From Candidatus Zhuqueibacterota bacterium (GTDB lineage Bacteria > Zhuqueibacterota > Zhuqueibacteria > Zhuqueibacterales > Zhuqueibacteraceae), in the NCBI GenBank assembly GCA_022616415.1, contig JAKEEU010000323.1, positions 24,580 to 88,579 on the forward strand: a stretch of 64,000 bases of DNA. The letters run 5' to 3'. Below are positions 25,206 to 34,107 of the stretch, piece by piece. The notes under the pieces were generated by a model. The model did not search any database, had not been told where the DNA came from, and worked only from the letters and a program-made list of their open reading frames with translations. A program made the translations under genes and the position numbers. Position 1 is the stretch's first letter. Each line of letters starts with the position of its first letter.

Positions 25206-26248
25206 TCTCCCACCACCATTTCAATGTTATATTCCTTGATCTCACGAGCGTGCGTATAAATAATCATCTCGCCGATCAAGCCGATGGAAATCATTTGCAA
25301 GCCGATCACCAAAAGCAAGGCGCCCAACAATAACAACGGCCGGCCGGCAATGGCGCCAAAACCCAAAATCCGATAAACGAACAAATAAAAATTCATCGCC
25401 AGGCCGGCGAGGGTAAAAATGATTCCGAAGAAACCGAGAAAGTGCAGGGGTTTCTTCGAATACTTGGTCAAAAAAACGACGGTGATGATGTCGAGAAGGC
25501 GTTGAATATATTCCGTAACGTGCAAGGATTTGCGAAAGGGACCGGGCCGTTGCTCGATCCGCTCTTCGGTGACTTTATACCCTTGGCGCGCCGCCAAGAC
25601 CGGAATAAAAATATTGAGATTGCCGTAAAAAGTGATGTTCTCTAAAACCCCGCGGTGCGTGACAAAGACGCTCGAATTGATGTCGTGCAGTTTCAGATTG
25701 ACGAGCTTCTGCATCAAGCCGTTGAAAAGGCGGGAAACCACTTGATTCACGCCGGCGTCTTGTCGCGGGGTGCGCCAGCCAACGACGAGATCGAAACCTT
25801 CGTCGAGCTTCTTCAGCAGTCGCGGCAATGATTCCATGTCAATGCGGACTCGCGCCGTGGCAAACACCAGGCGTTGTCCCGTGGCATAGCGCAGCCCGGC
25901 ATCGAGCGCGGAAGTTTCGCCGCAAGAGGAGCGCATGCGAATGAGTTTTATCCGGTGGTCGCGCCGGGCGATTTCCAGCAATTGCGGATAGGTTGCGTCA
26001 GCGCTGGCGTCGTCGACAAAAATTATTTCAAAGCTTTGGCCGTAACTTTCCAAGCCGTGACGCAGCGCCCGATAAATCGCCTGCGCTTCACTGCCGTTGT
26101 TATGGGTTGGCACAATTACGGAAAGATGGGGCAGTTTATGGCTACGGCCATTTTCCGGCATATCGCTTTCGGCGAGGCAGGCTGGCAGCTCCGTTGCCGA
26201 GGCAACCGGCGAAGAGGCGATTCCAGAAATTTTAGTTGCTTCAGGCAT
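25202..26248 (-). CDS. Membrane GT2 glycosyltransferase (GtrB/ArnC-like)
   Basis: A 348-residue protein: SVIVPTHNNGSEAQAI, FVDDASADATYPQLL and a GT-A core, then two membrane helices at the C-terminus (about 265-335). Where most relatives have DxD the segment reads FATARVRIDMESLPRL, so the metal-binding acidic pair looks altered. It overlaps the next GT2 gene by 4 nt. Compared with its neighbours, which keep NTDGD or TMDGD, it may have lost or changed donor binding. ATG at 26248 is preferred to TTG at 26251. Confidence 0.85.
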   Translation of the reverse strand: MPEATKISGIASSPVASATELPACLAESDMPENGRSHKLPHLSVIVPTHNNGSEAQAIYRALRHGLESYGQSFEIIFVDDASADATYPQLLEIARRDHRIKLIRMRSSCGETSALDAGLRYATGQRLVFATARVRIDMESLPRLLKKLDEGFDLVVGWRTPRQDAGVNQVVSRLFNGLMQKLVNLKLHDINSSVFVTHRGVLENITFYGNLNIFIPVLAARQGYKVTEERIEQRPGPFRKSLHVTEYIQRLLDIITVVFLTKYSKKPLHFLGFFGIIFTLAGLAMNFYLFVYRILGFGAIAGRPLLLLGALLLVIGLQMISIGLIGEMIIYTHAREIKEYNIEMVVGE

Positions 26249-26255
26249 CAAAGTT

Positions 26256-27206
26256 TCATTTCGGAAAACAAATCAATTCGTACAAACGCTCGTCATGCTT
26301 CTGGCCGGTTTTGACGACCATATTGGCGACCAGCCCGAACAGCAGGAAAGTGATTCCGGTGGTCAGGAAGAGAAAGCCGATAGACATGAGCACATTGAGC
26401 TCTTCAATCGACAGGTTGTTTCGTACCGAATAAAATGCGGCGGCAGAAAGGGTTGCCGTGCCCAATCCGTTGAACAGCAATGTGAGCGTGCCAAAAAAGT
26501 GCAGCGGTCGAGTGAGATATTTCAGGAACAGATTGAGCGTGGCCAAATCCATCAACACCTTGAAAGTGCGCGTCAGGTTGTATTTTGATTTGCCAAAACG
26601 CCGCTCGTAATGATTGACCACCATCTCACCGATGCGCGCGCCTTCGATCCGAGCCAGCGCCGGTATAAAGCGATGCATTTCCCCATAAAGGCGAATCTGT
26701 TGCACGACCTCCTGGCGATAGGCCTTCAAAGAGCATCCAGTATCATGTAGATTCACCTGGGTGGTTTTGCGGATGAGGCGGTTGGCGATGCGGCTGGGCA
26801 CTTTGCGGATGATCAGCTTATCTTTGCGATTCTTGCGCCAGCCGCTGACAATATCGTAACCTTGCTGCAGTTGCGCCACCACCCGCGGAATATCTTGCGG
26901 ATCATTTTGCAAGTCGCCGTCCATGGTCACGACGAATTCGCCGCGTGCATATTCAAAGCCTGCAGCTATGGCGGCGGATTGCCCAAAGTTGCGACGAAAT
27001 TTGATCACGCGCAAATGCGCGTCACCGCCGGCCAGTTGCGCCAGAAGCGAAAAGGTGCGGTCCGTGCTCCCGTCATCGACCATGACGATTTCGTAGGAAC
27101 AACCCCAGGCTTGCATCACTTCCGTAATCTTCCAGTGGAGAAGTGTGACGTTGTCTTCCTCGTTCATCAACGGGATCACAATGCTGCAAAAAATTTTGTC
27201 ATTCAT
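26256..27206 (-). CDS. Membrane GT2 glycosyltransferase (GtrB/ArnC-like)
   Basis: A 316-residue polyprenyl-phosphate sugar synthase type enzyme: SIVIPLMNEEDNVTLL, MVDDGSTDRTF, VTMDGDLQNDPQDIPR with the DxD pair, and two C-terminal helices. The sequence between the GT core and the helices, HYERRFGKSKYNLTRTFKVL, is a hallmark of GtrB/ArnC. It overlaps the upstream hydrolase stop by 8 nt. Three such GT2 genes in tandem suggest that several lipid-phosphate sugars are made here. Confidence 0.92.
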   Translation of the reverse strand: MNDKIFCSIVIPLMNEEDNVTLLHWKITEVMQAWGCSYEIVMVDDGSTDRTFSLLAQLAGGDAHLRVIKFRRNFGQSAAIAAGFEYARGEFVVTMDGDLQNDPQDIPRVVAQLQQGYDIVSGWRKNRKDKLIIRKVPSRIANRLIRKTTQVNLHDTGCSLKAYRQEVVQQIRLYGEMHRFIPALARIEGARIGEMVVNHYERRFGKSKYNLTRTFKVLMDLATLNLFLKYLTRPLHFFGTLTLLFNGLGTATLSAAAFYSVRNNLSIEELNVLMSIGFLFLTTGITFLLFGLVANMVVKTGQKHDERLYELICFPK

Positions 27207-27954
27207 GCTGTGCTTCTTCTCTGTTTTCCGTTAGAACGGTTGCCAACGAACGCCGGCCGCTCAACCAAGGCGGCAGTGAAGAGACTTTCAACAAACCGAG
27301 TGTGGCTACCTGCGTTTTTTTAATATCAGCGGCGGAATGCCGGCCAAGAATCCGTCGCCACCCGAAAGGGCCTTTGAGCCGCGAGATAATTTTCACCAAG
27401 CCGATGACCGGCAACATAATCAAGAATTCCCGCAAGGCAACTTTAAAATTGTACCACGTCAACAACGATGTAAAAAAAGTGGCGGAAACGTTTGATTTAT
27501 CTACCGCCGTGAAGAAGTGCCAATCCGTATCATAATACCCCATGTCAAAAGGCCAGAACAGAACCATGCCATAAGGCGGCGCCGAATCTTCGGTCAGCAG
27601 ATCGAGAATACAATGCGAAAAAACAGCGAGGCTGATCGTCAAAAAATAAGGCCAAAAGCCCGGCCCACCAGCATTTCCGTATCCAAGATGTGGGTTTGCA
27701 GAGTTTCGGTTGCGTTGCCAAAAGATCATTCCACCAATGAGACCGATGCACAGCGCGAAGCTGATGCTATGCACAAGAAAATGATGATAGCGATTCGGCT
27801 CGCCCACCAAAAACCCGGGCAAAAAATCAATATCCGGCAAATTCGCCAGAGTCGCAAAGATAAGCACATTCAACCAGTTTTTCCTGGCTAAACGAACTTT
27901 CGTTGTCTTTGCGATGGCATATCCCATCAACGAATGTGCAACTGGAAGCGGCAT
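27199..27954 (-). CDS. YdjM/DUF457-type membrane-bound metal-dependent hydrolase
   Basis: A 251-residue membrane protein starting MPLPVAHSLMGYAIAK, with ANLPDIDFLPG, YHHFLVHSISF and FSHCILDLLTED supplying His/Asp metal ligands in the same order as the paralogue at 21320-21889. Compared with that one it has a C-terminal soluble extension of about 60 residues. A purine-rich GAGGAG lies 12 nt before the ATG. Its position between an AsnB-like gene and the GT2 trio ties it to the glycan pathway, but the reaction is unknown. Confidence 0.8.
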   Translation of the reverse strand: MPLPVAHSLMGYAIAKTTKVRLARKNWLNVLIFATLANLPDIDFLPGFLVGEPNRYHHFLVHSISFALCIGLIGGMIFWQRNRNSANPHLGYGNAGGPGFWPYFLTISLAVFSHCILDLLTEDSAPPYGMVLFWPFDMGYYDTDWHFFTAVDKSNVSATFFTSLLTWYNFKVALREFLIMLPVIGLVKIISRLKGPFGWRRILGRHSAADIKKTQVATLGLLKVSSLPPWLSGRRSLATVLTENREEAQHE

Positions 27955-27973
27955 GTTAGTTGTGCTCTCCTCT

Positions 27974-29902
27974 CTATGGTGAATGCGCCCGGCACCAAAG
28001 CTCGAGCACGAGCAGCGACCACAAGCGGTGCGAATGGTTGTGCACTTTGTGCCGGTGCTCATCCATCATGCGGGAAACCACCGCCGGGTCAAAAAAGCCG
28101 CGGCGGCGGACCGATTCGCTGGACAGATACTCGCGGAGCAGGGTCTGCACGGCGACGGAATCGCGCATCCAATTTTTCATCGGCACACTGTGGCCGAGCT
28201 TGTCTTTGCGGAAGACGATCTCGTCCGGCAGCTCGCCTTGCATGACTTTGTGCAGGATCACTTTGGTTTCGCCGTTCCTGCCGATTTTCAAGGCGCTGGG
28301 AATGCGCGCGGCGTATTCCACGAGCCGGTAATCAAGTAGTGGCATCCGCCCTTCGACGCCGAAATTTCTGATAAGCTCCATGCGGCGCAGATAAAATCCG
28401 ACGACGCTGTAGTAATCGCCGTACAAAGTGACACTAAGATGATCCTGGCCGTCGGCTTCGTGATAAATCTCCAAAAGCTCGTGATAAGGATCGAAGCCGT
28501 TGACACGTTGGTGCAAATCCGGCAGACAAAGCTTCCGCAACTCTTCGGGCGTGTAATAAATGCGCCAGCGATTGCTGTAAAGCGACGCCGGAAATTTGCA
28601 ACTGTACGAGAAGCGCTTGGCTTTGACGACTAAACTTTTCTTGGCGTCGGTGTCAGGCAAAAGCTGCAAGGTTTGGGTCAACGGCTGGCGAATGAACGCC
28701 GGGATTTTGCCGAACATATCGGCGGCGCGGTCGGCAAGATAAACCGGATGGCCGCCGAAAAGCTCGTCGCCGCCGTCGCCGGTCAGCACGTAATCCGCAT
28801 GCTCGCGCACGCGCGAACCAAGCAGATACGAAGCCACTTCGATGCCGATGTCAGAAAACGGCTCTTGCGACGCACGCGCGATGTTGCTGATGAGCTTCGT
28901 CTCTTCGGCGGGAAACGGAATCTCGTGATGTTGCGTGTTGTAGCGCTCGGACATGACGCGGGCGTAGTGCGACTCGTCGTAGGTCTTGCCAAAACAGCGA
29001 AAGGAAAATGTGGATATCGGTGCCTGCAATACGGTGTGCATGAAATGGACGATGGAACTCGAATCCATGCCGCCGCTGAGAAACGCGCCGGGGCGAAACT
29101 TGTCGCCGGCCAAACGCAAACGCACCGCATCCAACATCAATTCGATCAGCTCTTGCTTGTAGGTGGCTTCGTCTTTTTCAAACGGCGCGGCGAACGAGAG
29201 CCGCCAATACGGTTCAATGGTAAATTTGCCGTTTTCAATTTTGATATAACAACCGGGCCGCAAGCTGTGGACATTTTCAAAAAACGTGTCGTAGCCGGGG
29301 TTGTAATTGAACAACAGGTAACGTTGCAGCACACCGAGGTTGAGCTGGCGCCCGACCTGCGGCACATGGGTCAAGCGCTGTAATCGGCTGGCAAAATAAA
29401 GCACACCATCTTTGCGGCAATAGTAAACCGGCTCGATGCCCAAATGGTCACGCACGAGATAGAAACACTGTTTGGGCGCATCCCAAACGGCCAAGATGAA
29501 ATTGCCATTGAACTCGCGGAACGCTTTGGTGCCGATCTGGTCATAAGCCTGCCAAACGACTTCGGCATCGTTACCGGCCTCGGCCTTTTTTTCACTTGCG
29601 GCGTATTGTGACCGTAATTCTGCACGATTAAAAATGCTGCCGAACAGCACGGCGAAGCTGCTGCTCTTTTTATCTTCGTACACGCTCGCGTTGGTATCAA
29701 GCGTCGGAACACCGGCTGGCCGCAAGCCAACTGCAACATCCTTAGCCATGAGAACCGTCAGCCGCTGATCGATCTCGCGCTCGTCGAGAAAGTATTTGCT
29801 TACCGCACCTCGTTGTGCATTGACGTCAGCAATGGTTCTATTAGCAGGGTTTTCTCCTGCCGCAGTTGTAAAAAGAGATTTTCCGACGACTCCGAAGATC
29901 AT
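27974..29902 (-). CDS. AsnB-like amidotransferase lacking the catalytic Cys2
   Basis: A 642-residue asparagine synthase homologue. The C-terminal half keeps the ATP pyrophosphatase P-loop SGGMDSS (276-282) and DYVLTGDGGDELFGGHP, so the synthetase site looks intact. The N-terminal domain has the Ntn glutaminase outline (FREFNGNFILAVWD, DHLGIEPVYY) but begins MIFGVVG instead of MCGIxG: the nucleophilic Cys2 is absent, so it should not hydrolyse glutamine. It may use free ammonia, another nucleophile, or act only as an adenylating ligase. Neighbouring genes suggest a sugar carboxylate as substrate (inferred). Confidence 0.85.
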   Translation of the reverse strand: MIFGVVGKSLFTTAAGENPANRTIADVNAQRGAVSKYFLDEREIDQRLTVLMAKDVAVGLRPAGVPTLDTNASVYEDKKSSSFAVLFGSIFNRAELRSQYAASEKKAEAGNDAEVVWQAYDQIGTKAFREFNGNFILAVWDAPKQCFYLVRDHLGIEPVYYCRKDGVLYFASRLQRLTHVPQVGRQLNLGVLQRYLLFNYNPGYDTFFENVHSLRPGCYIKIENGKFTIEPYWRLSFAAPFEKDEATYKQELIELMLDAVRLRLAGDKFRPGAFLSGGMDSSSIVHFMHTVLQAPISTFSFRCFGKTYDESHYARVMSERYNTQHHEIPFPAEETKLISNIARASQEPFSDIGIEVASYLLGSRVREHADYVLTGDGGDELFGGHPVYLADRAADMFGKIPAFIRQPLTQTLQLLPDTDAKKSLVVKAKRFSYSCKFPASLYSNRWRIYYTPEELRKLCLPDLHQRVNGFDPYHELLEIYHEADGQDHLSVTLYGDYYSVVGFYLRRMELIRNFGVEGRMPLLDYRLVEYAARIPSALKIGRNGETKVILHKVMQGELPDEIVFRKDKLGHSVPMKNWMRDSVAVQTLLREYLSSESVRRRGFFDPAVVSRMMDEHRHKVHNHSHRLWSLLVLELWCRAHSP

Positions 29903-29991
29903 GAGACTAAAAATTTGGTAAACGCCTCATTCTTATACATCAAAATATCAAAACATCAGATAAAAGTTCAGTGAACCCCGTGTTACAACTG

Positions 29992-30059
29992 TCATTCTGG
30001 AAGAATCTTTTTTGAATCCAATCCGACTGATCGATTTAAAAAAGATTTCTTCGGAATGA
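29992..30059. repeat. Imperfect inverted repeat with T/A runs (bidirectional terminator-like)
   Basis: TCATTCTGGAAGAATCTTTT (from 29992) and a near-complement ending GATTTCTTCGGAATGA (30044-30059) form a long imperfect stem with T-runs and A-runs at the inner ends. It fills much of the 198-nt gap between the orphan ORF at 30101-30814 and the AsnB-like gene. It could be a small mobile-type repeat or a bidirectional terminator. Confidence 0.6.
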
Positions 30060-30100
30060 TACGTAGTTTGGTGAACATTCACAACATCGGCATTATAACG

Positions 30101-30814
30101 TTAATCACCGCTTGCTACGCTTACTGCATGACAAGCAAAAAATATTTTATTTTGTCTATATTTTTTTGGTATCCACTCAGGATGTTTTTCCAACACACTT
30201 GCCACTTCAGGGTATCTTTTGAGCAAATCAGTATCACGAAACAAACCCGAAATTCTGGACATCGCTGTTCTAGCAGGAAGACGAAACGATGTATGTTTCC
30301 AAGAACCAGAAATTGCCTGCTTGGTTCTCGTGATTACCTGCTGTGCAATACTACCTGCCGTGATGACATGATCGAGCTTGATAATTGGGATCAACTCAAT
30401 CCATAATTTGATCGAGCGCTCAATCAACTCATTTGAGGGATTCGTATTGTTTTTGGTTGTAGTGACTTGAGACCACAATACGGCATTTGAAGCAGCAGTG
30501 TTCTCAGCTTTAGCATCAAAGACTGATTCAACAGCCAGTTTCAATGAAGCGTCATCCCAAGGAGCAATCCCAAGATCACCTACTCCATTCGACCTATATA
30601 AACGTTTTATTCTCTCGTCGGAAGAAAGGTTTTTCAGTTCATTCACATAAGCTGAATTGCTTCTTGATAAATTTTGTGCTTCGGCTAATACAAGTATTCC
30701 GTTCCAGGCATCCGGAAAATAAGGAATATAAGGCTCGCTTATAACTACGCCAGTATCCGACACAATGATATGGCGTTTACAAATTTCAACTAATTTGTCA
30801 ATTGTTTTATACAT
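30101..30814 (-). CDS. Unrecognised 237-residue protein
   Basis: I do not recognise this family with confidence. The segments AWNGILVLAEAQNLSRSNS, IAPWDDASLKLAVES, NAVLWSQVTTTKNNTNPS and LDHVITAGSIAQQVI have the alternating strand and loop order of uracil-DNA glycosylase-like folds, but no diagnostic motif can be fixed. Composition is clearly more AT-rich than the flanking sugar genes, and codon choice differs, suggesting recent transfer. GGAG lies 10 nt before the ATG. It begins 6 nt after the deacetylase stop, so it is probably co-transcribed, and it is followed by the inverted repeat at 29992-30059. Confidence 0.7.
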   Translation of the reverse strand: MYKTIDKLVEICKRHIIVSDTGVVISEPYIPYFPDAWNGILVLAEAQNLSRSNSAYVNELKNLSSDERIKRLYRSNGVGDLGIAPWDDASLKLAVESVFDAKAENTAASNAVLWSQVTTTKNNTNPSNELIERSIKLWIELIPIIKLDHVITAGSIAQQVITRTKQAISGSWKHTSFRLPARTAMSRISGLFRDTDLLKRYPEVASVLEKHPEWIPKKYRQNKIFFACHAVSVASGD

Positions 30815-30820
30815 ATTTTT

Positions 30821-32044
30821 CTAACTCCGTGCTACCCGACTCAAGAACCGCGGCAAATTCGCCTGGATTTTTATTTGCAAAATTTCTCGCAGTCTTTTGC
30901 GCCCTTCGCCGGGCAGCCGATAAATATATTGATCTTCAATGCGCGGCACGTAAAACAAATCCTCTCCGGCATGATTGCTCGCGCGCTCCGGGACGATGCC
31001 CCAATAGTTCACGCGGTAACCGGCGCGGCAGGATTGCTCGACAGCGAGATCACTGCCCAAGAACCAAGGGTAACAGAGCTGATCGACCTTCTTTCCTGGC
31101 AGGCGTGCTTCGATCATTTGTTTGGCTTGCTGCAAATCCTGCCAAATGGTTTGAGTCTGCTCATCACGCTTCTCAAATTCGCCATTTTGCCGAGCATGTT
31201 GGCAGACCTGTGTAAGTTGTTGGCGCCAGTCACGGCGCGCAAAAAATTTTTCATTGCCATGTTTGGCCACGTATTCGACGCATGCCTGGCGTGCGGCTTC
31301 GTCATCAAAATATTGCGGTTTGCCGGCCATGCGCGGCTCGGTGCGATAGACCGGCGTGCCCCACGGCATTTGCCGGCCAAAATTCAATTCGCCGTTGACG
31401 CGATAAACCGGCACGTTGATATTGGCGAAAAAATAAAAATCATACCGCGGGTGAATGAAATCCACAAGCTGGGAAGATACGCACACGAGATGATGGTGCA
31501 ACGTGTGCGATTGGAAATCAATCACGCCACTTTTATGCATTTCAACAATCTCCTGCCACGAGCAAAGCGGGAAATCGCTGCGCTCACGCGCTACGAGCGC
31601 TTCTGCAGATACGCGATTTTTCTCATAATCAGCGTAAGCCGGCGTTTCCGGCGCTTGCTCCGGAATACAGCCGGGAATAATGAAGCTGACAGCGCAAAAG
31701 CCGTATTTGCGTAACAGCGGATAAGCCACCGTCCACAACGTGGCGGTGCCGTCGTCAAAGGTCAATAAAACACTCCGCTCGGGAATATCGCGCTCACCGG
31801 CGATGGCGGCGCTAAATGCTTCGCCGGTGAGGGTGCGATAGTTATTGCATGATAGAAATTTCAATTTCTCTTCAAACGAACGCGGCTCGGCAGAATGAAA
31901 GGTGAAGACGGGAATTTCATTCTGCAACGGTTTGGGATGCCGGTCGAACATGAACGCCGGATAATTTCGCCGCAGCAAGGCCAGCAAATCCGGCACGTTT
32001 TTGCGATAGCTCCAACGGAGTTTGTTAAGCAGAGTCGAGAGCAT
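30821..32044 (-). CDS. Polysaccharide deacetylase family protein (NodB-like)
   Basis: A 407-residue protein with the NodB homology motifs: VLLTFDDGTATLW near residues 92-104 (metal and catalytic Asp), DFQSHTLHHHLV near 176-187 (zinc-binding His pair), and YPWFLGSDLAVEQS in the C-terminal half. No signal peptide is visible, so it is likely cytoplasmic or carried by its N-terminal amphipathic stretch. Members remove N-acetyl groups from polysaccharide amino sugars. It is about 150 residues longer than a bare NodB domain, with an inserted region of unknown role between motifs 2 and 3. Confidence 0.87.
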   Translation of the reverse strand: MLSTLLNKLRWSYRKNVPDLLALLRRNYPAFMFDRHPKPLQNEIPVFTFHSAEPRSFEEKLKFLSCNNYRTLTGEAFSAAIAGERDIPERSVLLTFDDGTATLWTVAYPLLRKYGFCAVSFIIPGCIPEQAPETPAYADYEKNRVSAEALVARERSDFPLCSWQEIVEMHKSGVIDFQSHTLHHHLVCVSSQLVDFIHPRYDFYFFANINVPVYRVNGELNFGRQMPWGTPVYRTEPRMAGKPQYFDDEAARQACVEYVAKHGNEKFFARRDWRQQLTQVCQHARQNGEFEKRDEQTQTIWQDLQQAKQMIEARLPGKKVDQLCYPWFLGSDLAVEQSCRAGYRVNYWGIVPERASNHAGEDLFYVPRIEDQYIYRLPGEGRKRLREILQIKIQANLPRFLSRVARS

Positions 32045-32060
32045 ATTTACATTTTTAAGT

Positions 32061-32079
32061 CCCAGTCGGGCCGACTGGG
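32061..32079. repeat. CCCAG palindrome abutting a stop codon
   Basis: CCCAGTCGGGCCGACTGGG is a perfect palindrome with 9-bp arms around one base. Its right end touches the TAA stop (32080-32082) of the GT4 gene. On the minus strand it is followed only by a short mixed A/T stretch, so termination strength is uncertain. It belongs to the family also at 34022-34036, 34108-34126 and 36113-36131. Confidence 0.85.
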
Positions 32080-33210
32080 TTACGCGCGGCCATTTCGATT
32101 CGACAGCATTTCCGTGTAAAGCGCCTCCAACGCTCGCACGTTTCGTTCAATACTAAAATCCTGGCTGCGTTGGCGAGCGGCGTTTGCCAAGTGGTACCGC
32201 AGTGGCGGATTTTTGAGCAATCGCACCAACGCCGTCGCCAGGGCGGCGCTGTCTGCCGGCGGCACCAGCAGTCCGTTCTCCTCGTGCTGTATCATTTCTT
32301 TCATCGCGCCAACGCTCGTCGCCACGACCGCCTTGCCGGCGGCCATTGCTTCGGCCAGTGCCAACGGGAAACCCTCGGTTAAAGAGGCCATGACAGCAAT
32401 CTCCATGGCGGCAAAGGCCACGGCAACTTCGGAGACAAAGCCGGCAAAATACAATTTGCCATCGAGGCCGAGATTTTTCGCTAATCGTTCAAGCGTGTCA
32501 CGCTGGGGTCCATCTCCGGCGATAATAAATCGGGCGTCCGGAAACTCACGAAGCACTGGTGATGCGGCTTCGATGAAATAACGATTGCCTTTTTCTTCGC
32601 GCAAGCGGGTTACGGTGCCAATCAGCAGGTGGTGGTCAGCAATGCCAAATCGCTCACGGAAGGCCCTCACCTTATCCGCCTCGGCGGTTTTAAAGTTATT
32701 GAGATCGACGCCATTCCAGATCACTCGAATCTTGTCCGGGGACACGGAGCGGCCGCGGATCATGAATTCCCTCACGTTCGCGCTAACGCCAACGGCCACG
32801 TCGGTTTTGGGGCGCAGCAGCCAATCCATGGCGTATTGATGCGGGAGAACTTTGAGCACGGCATGTTCATGCATGACAGAGGGAATGCCACATTTGCGGG
32901 CAGCGAAGCGGCCAAAATTGGCCGCGCTGTATCCATGCAAGTGCAGCAAATCGATTTTCTCCTGCCGGATCAAATTCGCCAGAGCGCCGACATTGGCGAA
33001 TGAGTACTTGCCTTTGTTAATATAGAAGAGCCGGAAGCCTTTGGCTTCGAGGCATTTTCCACCAACATCGGAGGCGCGCAAAACGGCGACCATCACCTCA
33101 AAGCGCCGGCTGTCGCGGTGCTTGATCCAATCGATCAAACATTGAGCGCAACTGCTCGGGTTCACCCCGTCCATGCTGAGCTTGTCGATGACGTGAAGAA
33201 TTCTGTGCAT
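32080..33210 (-). CDS. GT4-family glycosyltransferase
   Basis: A 376-residue GT-B enzyme: RILHVIDKLSMDGVNPSS, TVTRLREEKGNRYFIEAA and MASLTEGFPLALAEAMAAGK are the acceptor, linker and EX7E donor segments of GT4. The ATG at 33210 overlaps the acyltransferase stop (TGATG), with GAGGTG 8 nt upstream. It works in the cytoplasm on a lipid-linked glycan, and the neighbouring acyltransferase and deacetylase may tailor the same repeat unit. Confidence 0.9.
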   Translation of the reverse strand: MHRILHVIDKLSMDGVNPSSCAQCLIDWIKHRDSRRFEVMVAVLRASDVGGKCLEAKGFRLFYINKGKYSFANVGALANLIRQEKIDLLHLHGYSAANFGRFAARKCGIPSVMHEHAVLKVLPHQYAMDWLLRPKTDVAVGVSANVREFMIRGRSVSPDKIRVIWNGVDLNNFKTAEADKVRAFRERFGIADHHLLIGTVTRLREEKGNRYFIEAASPVLREFPDARFIIAGDGPQRDTLERLAKNLGLDGKLYFAGFVSEVAVAFAAMEIAVMASLTEGFPLALAEAMAAGKAVVATSVGAMKEMIQHEENGLLVPPADSAALATALVRLLKNPPLRYHLANAARQRSQDFSIERNVRALEALYTEMLSNRNGRA

Positions 33211-34082
33211 CACGCATTCACCTCTTGCCGCGCCTCTGTTTCACGGCGATCCTTGAAAACTCTTGCCGGCGAGCCAGCCGCGATTTTCCAATCCGGAACG
33301 TCTTTGTTGACGACGGCGCCAGCGCCGATAATACATTCTTTACCGATACGTACGCCGTCGAAGATCACCGCGTGAGCGCCAACCCAGGTGTTGTCGTCCA
33401 CTGCGATACCCTGACTCGAACGCTCTTGATAGAGTATGGGAATGTCGATGCGGTCAAACCGATGCGTGCCGCCGACGAGATAAACATAAGCGGCCATCAG
33501 GGCATTCTTGCCAACGCGCACCCGGCTCGCGGAGTAAATTTCACAGTTGAAACCGAGATTGGCGTTATCATCGATGATGATGTCACCGTTTTTGCAACTC
33601 AAGATGGTGTTGCGTCCTACAAAGACGCCGTTGCCAATCGTAATGCCGTTGTTCGATTCCCCCTTGGCATCGAGCACCACATTGTCGTCGATCACGACGT
33701 TGTCGCAGATTTGTATTTTTCGCGGGTGACGCAGCACGACGTTGGCGCCAAATGTGACGTTGCGCCCAACTCGGCCCAACAAAAGCGGATAAAGCTTGCT
33801 CCGCAGGAGCAACCCCAGCGCGCCGGGCGGCCAACTCACGAACGTAGTGATCAATTCATATTTGATCAAAAACCACGTGCTGCTCTCGCCGAGTATCAGT
33901 TCTTTATATTTTGCCAGTTTCGATTTTTTAGCATCGAAAAGCTCTTTCTGGATTTCGACGTTGTCACGTTCGGACTGGCCGTTGGTGTTGCTCGCCGTGC
34001 TGCCCTGAGTCGGTAAAGGCGCAGACGGGCCGTCTGGGTTACTGTTGTCGCCAGGTGGTGCTGAATTAACAGACTTGTTCAC
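33210..34082 (-). CDS. Hexapeptide-repeat (LbH) acyltransferase
   Basis: A 290-residue protein. After an unusual low-complexity N-terminus (about 1-45) and a short helical region, residues from about 105 to 275 form left-handed beta-helix hexapeptide repeats (for example NVVIDDNVVLDA, NGITIGNGVFVG, GKECIIGAGAVVNKDV), as in maltose/galactoside O-acetyltransferases. It would O- or N-acetylate a sugar. GTG at 34082 is the only upstream start seen. A CCCAG-family palindrome (34022-34036) lies inside the coding region and encodes part of the low-complexity N-terminus, so that segment probably arose from a repeat. Confidence 0.85.
   Translation of the reverse strand: MNKSVNSAPPGDNSNPDGPSAPLPTQGSTASNTNGQSERDNVEIQKELFDAKKSKLAKYKELILGESSTWFLIKYELITTFVSWPPGALGLLLRSKLYPLLLGRVGRNVTFGANVVLRHPRKIQICDNVVIDDNVVLDAKGESNNGITIGNGVFVGRNTILSCKNGDIIIDDNANLGFNCEIYSASRVRVGKNALMAAYVYLVGGTHRFDRIDIPILYQERSSQGIAVDDNTWVGAHAVIFDGVRIGKECIIGAGAVVNKDVPDWKIAAGSPARVFKDRRETEARQEVNA
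34022..34036. repeat. CAGACGG palindrome inside the acyltransferase gene
   Basis: CAGACGGGCCGTCTG is a perfect palindrome inside codons 16-21 of the acyltransferase gene. Its extended form GGCCGTCTGGGTTAC matches the intergenic copies at 34108-34126 and 36113-36131. Confidence 0.8.
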
Positions 34083-34107
34083 GGGCTATCTTTTCCATTT
34101 TTAAAAG

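Noticed and set aside
24135..25259. 374-codon open frame on the plus strand
   Set aside because: Antisense shadow of the GT2 gene at 24189-25205, which has clear catalytic motifs.
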